A DNA stretch of 64,000 nucleotides, taken from contig JAFLCN010000001.1 in assembly GCA_017303555.1 (NCBI GenBank), positions 1-64,000 of the forward strand. The letters run 5' to 3'. The stretch comes from Planctomycetota bacterium. Lineage in GTDB: Bacteria; Planctomycetota; Phycisphaerae; Phycisphaerales; UBA1924. The notes below the pieces were generated by a model. That model saw only the letters and a program-made list of their open reading frames with translations, made no database searches and had not been told where the DNA came from. Positions 61,610 to 64,000 of this stretch are shown in pieces; position 1 is the stretch's first letter, and each line of letters begins with the position of its first letter. The position numbers and the translations under genes are program-made.

Positions 61610-61810
61610 ATGCTACCCCCACAAAGAGTCAGCTATGGACGCACCCGCCGCCGCCGCACGCACCACGCCCTGACGGGCACGACGCCGACGGTTTGCCCGC
61701 TCTCGGGCATGCCGAAGCAGCACCATCGCGTGTGCGCCGAGTCCGGCTACGTTCGGGCCGGTCTGCGGATCAAGGTTCCCAAGCTGGGAATCGGCGTTCC
61801 CAAGAACTGA
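61610..61810 (+). CDS. rpmF: Ribosomal protein L32
   Basis: 66 residues from the ATG at 61610. The L32 core RVSYGRTRRRRTHHALTG is followed by VCPLSGMPKQHHRVCAESGY. The usual zinc ribbon CxxC...CxxC has only the first Cys of each pair (CPLS, CAES), so zinc binding is probably lost. A C-terminal extension (VRAGLRIKVPKLGIGVPKN) is longer than in most bacteria. plsX and fabH follow, the classic order. Confidence 0.88.
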   Translation: MLPPQRVSYGRTRRRRTHHALTGTTPTVCPLSGMPKQHHRVCAESGYVRAGLRIKVPKLGIGVPKN

Positions 61811-61908
61811 TCGGGCAAGGCCGGGAGGCGGCTTCCGGTCGCGGACCTTAAGGCACGAGGACGCTGCGGCGACCGCGAGGGCGGCGACCGTGGACCAGGA
61901 ACCGGCCG

Positions 61909-62967
61909 ATGCGCATCGCCGTAGACGTCATGGGTGGCGATCACGCCCCGGACGCGATTTTGAAGGGCAGTATTGCGGCACTGGAAGATCTGGCGCGGGA
62001 AGACCGGCTGATCCTGGTTGGGCCGCGCGATCTGATTCAGGATTACCTGACCGAACGAGCCGTTCGTGACGAGCGGATCGAGATCGAGCACGCGTCCGAA
62101 GTGATCAGCATGGAAGAAAGCCCCGCCAAGGCGGTGCGTTCCAAGAAAGACAGCTCGATCGTCAAGATGGCGCTCTTGGGGAGCGAGAAGGCTCCGGAAT
62201 CGGGCCCGGGCGCGCGAGCGGACGTTGTTCTCAGCGCGGGCAACACCGGCGCGTGCGTTTCCGCGGGCATCATGCACATGAAGCGCATGCCGAAGGTTCA
62301 CCGGCCCGGCATCGCGGTGACCGTTCCGGCGTTTAAGGGCCCGGTCGTGATGATCGACTGCGGCGCCAATCCGGAGCCCAAGCCGACGCATCTCTGGCAG
62401 TACGCGGTCATGGCGGCGGAACTGGCCCGCACCGTGCACGGGATCGAAAACCCGCGTGTCGCGCAGATGAACATCGGCAGCGAAGAGGCCAAGGGCACCG
62501 AGACGATCAAGCAGACGCGCGACCTGCTCCGCGCGACGCCGGGATTGAACTACGTCGGATACGTGGAAGGCCGCGACCTTTTCGACGGCAACGCCGACGT
62601 GATCGTGACCGACGGGTTTGTCGGGAACACCCTGCTCAAGATGGCCGAGGGGCTCGCGAAATCGATTTTTTCGGCGCTCGCGACCGAGATCATGACGCAG
62701 GATCCGGGCCTGATGCTGCAGATCGAGCCGGTCTTCAAGCAGATCTGGAAGAAGAACGACTATCACGAGCACGGCGGCGCGCCTCTGCTGGGCGTCAACG
62801 GCGCAATGTTCATCGCGCACGGCTCGAGCGAAGCCAAGACGATCAAGAACGCGATCCGCAACGCCCGCAAGTTTGTAAGCAGCGGCGTGAATCAGGTGAT
62901 CGCCAAACGCCTCGAAGAAGTGAGCTTTGTCGCGGGCAATCTCGCGGAAGCCGGCACCGAGGCTTAA
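61909..62967 (+). CDS. plsX: Phosphate acyltransferase PlsX
   Basis: 352 residues. MRIAVDVMGGDHAPDAILKG start, VVLSAGNTGACVSAGIMHMK in the middle, then IDCGANPEPKPTHLWQYAVM and DVIVTDGFVGNTLLKMAEGL. It makes acyl-phosphate from acyl-ACP for phospholipid synthesis. It lies 98 bases after rpmF and 56 before fabH, so all three are probably cotranscribed. Confidence 0.95.
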   Translation: MRIAVDVMGGDHAPDAILKGSIAALEDLAREDRLILVGPRDLIQDYLTERAVRDERIEIEHASEVISMEESPAKAVRSKKDSSIVKMALLGSEKAPESGPGARADVVLSAGNTGACVSAGIMHMKRMPKVHRPGIAVTVPAFKGPVVMIDCGANPEPKPTHLWQYAVMAAELARTVHGIENPRVAQMNIGSEEAKGTETIKQTRDLLRATPGLNYVGYVEGRDLFDGNADVIVTDGFVGNTLLKMAEGLAKSIFSALATEIMTQDPGLMLQIEPVFKQIWKKNDYHEHGGAPLLGVNGAMFIAHGSSEAKTIKNAIRNARKFVSSGVNQVIAKRLEEVSFVAGNLAEAGTEA

Positions 62968-63023
62968 GCGGATCGCGGCCTGGCCGAACTACGGGCCCCG
63001 ACGGCGCGTAGACTTGCACACTC

Positions 63024-64000
63024 ATGTCCAGTGGAACAACATCCGGCCGGCGTCCGATCGGCGTTCGCATCGCGGGAACAGGTTCGGCCCTTCCGGACCG
63101 TCGTCTGACCAACGCCGATCTTGAAAAACTGATGACCACCTCGGACGAGTGGATCGTCCAGCGCACCGGCATCCGCGAGCGCCGGATCATCGATCGCTCG
63201 CAGGGTGGCTCGACAAGCCAGCTCGCGGCGGACGCCCTGAAGGCGGCTCTGGCCGATGCCCGGCTGCAGGCGACCGACCTCGACCTCATCATCGTCGCCA
63301 CCATGACCGCCGAGATGTCTTGCCCGGCATCGGCCTCGCTGGTTGCAAACATGGTCGGGGCCGGGAATTGCGGTGCCTTTGACCTCACCGCCGCGTGCTC
63401 GGGCTTTGTGTACGGGCTGAATGTGGCGCACGATCTCATCAAGGGTGGTTCGTACCGCACGATCGGCCTGATCGGTGCCGATGCGCTCTCGACCCTCATG
63501 GACTATTCCGATGCGGGTCGCTCGACGGCGATCATTTTCGGCGACGCGGCGGGGGCGGTGATCCTCAAGGCGACCGACGACACGAGCAAAGGCCTGCTGG
63601 CTCAGGCGATGCACTCCGACGGCAAGGGGTGGAAAGAGATCTATGTGCCGCGCTGCGCCCAGGATTTCCCGCCCGGGGTCGAGGCCGATGCCGGCAAGTT
63701 CGACCACGTGCAGATGAACGGCGCCTCGGTCTTCAAGTTCGCCGTCGGCACCTTCCCCGAGCTGATCGAACAGACGCTCGAATCCGCCAAGGTCGCGGCG
63801 ACGGACATCGACATGTACGTCTGCCACCAGAGCAACCATCGCATTCTCACCGCGGCGCGGGAGCGGTTCGGTGTGGCCGAAGACAAGCTGTACATCAATA
63901 TCGACCGGTACGGCAACACCGTCGCGGCATCGGTCCCGCTCTGCTTTGACGAGCTCCGCAAGTCCGGTCGCGTTCGTGACGGGCAGAAGGTCATGTTCGT
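63024..64000 (+). CDS. fabH: 3-oxoacyl-ACP synthase III, cut by window end
   Basis: 325 codons visible from the ATG at 63024 with no stop before the window ends; full-length enzymes have about 320-340 residues. Catalytic Cys125 in LTAACSGFVYGLN, His268 in VCHQSNHRIL and Asn298 in YGNTVAASVP are all present. It starts fatty-acid synthesis by condensing acetyl-CoA with malonyl-ACP. Only the last few residues should be missing. Confidence 0.95.
   Translation, partial: MSSGTTSGRRPIGVRIAGTGSALPDRRLTNADLEKLMTTSDEWIVQRTGIRERRIIDRSQGGSTSQLAADALKAALADARLQATDLDLIIVATMTAEMSCPASASLVANMVGAGNCGAFDLTAACSGFVYGLNVAHDLIKGGSYRTIGLIGADALSTLMDYSDAGRSTAIIFGDAAGAVILKATDDTSKGLLAQAMHSDGKGWKEIYVPRCAQDFPPGVEADAGKFDHVQMNGASVFKFAVGTFPELIEQTLESAKVAATDIDMYVCHQSNHRILTAARERFGVAEDKLYINIDRYGNTVAASVPLCFDELRKSGRVRDGQKVMF

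Overview
The window looks like chromosomal DNA of a high-GC, Gram-negative bacterium of the phylum Planctomycetota, most likely class Phycisphaerae. This is an inference from three things read in the sequence: dockerin-like C-termini with DGFVDDADF-type repeats; secreted proteins ending in a P-x-P-G / hydrophobic / poly-Arg sorting tail of the PEP-CTERM type; and an outer-membrane and O-antigen gene set. No 16S gene is present, so placement below phylum is tentative.

Left part (1-15.6 kb): a small exported protein, an ArsR/SRPBCC operon with a clear operator, a membrane protein followed by a SUI1/eIF1-like factor, and two broken dockerin gene ends. Two paralogous lipoproteins of unknown function follow (3.3-4.9 and 9.8-11.3 kb). 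They flank a GH2 glycosidase, a TacA/TacT-type toxin-antitoxin pair with twin operators, and a junction near 8.93 kb where two truncated genes meet. A DUF1254/DUF1214 protein and an arylsulfatase follow, each with a strong terminator.

Accessory stretch (15.7-20 kb): a type II restriction-modification system with a divergent C5 methyltransferase, a controller (C) protein with a recognisable C-box, and a PD-(D/E)XK-like nuclease gene whose 3' end looks damaged. Unrecognised genes and 600 bases of gene-poor DNA adjoin it.

Middle (20-36 kb): a PEP-CTERM-like protein, a duplicated-domain lipoprotein, a K+ channel, an outer-membrane protein, a zinc alcohol dehydrogenase, a PIN-domain toxin-like pair, a DinG-like helicase with an in-frame palindromic insertion, a pair of large paralogous secreted proteins, a phosphomannomutase and a membrane P-loop ATPase. 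Intergenic spaces carry heptamer arrays (GATTTCG / GATGTCG types) and other dispersed repeats.

Right part (36-61.2 kb): an envelope-polysaccharide region. It holds gmhA and a gmhB-like gene (heptose supply), a GT-C transferase, a WbaP-type initiating transferase, GT4 transferases, two DegT aminotransferases, an LptD/OstA-like protein, a Wzm/Wzt ABC exporter, a sugar N-acetyltransferase and GDP-mannose 4,6-dehydratase. With the phosphomannomutase these encode a plausible route from mannose-6-phosphate to GDP-N-acetylperosamine, apart from the guanylyltransferase, and export of an ABC-dependent O-antigen. A two-domain QueD-like protein, a glutathione peroxidase and thiS-thiG lie among them. The window ends with tRNA-Lys(CTT) and rpmF-plsX-fabH, fabH being cut by the window end.
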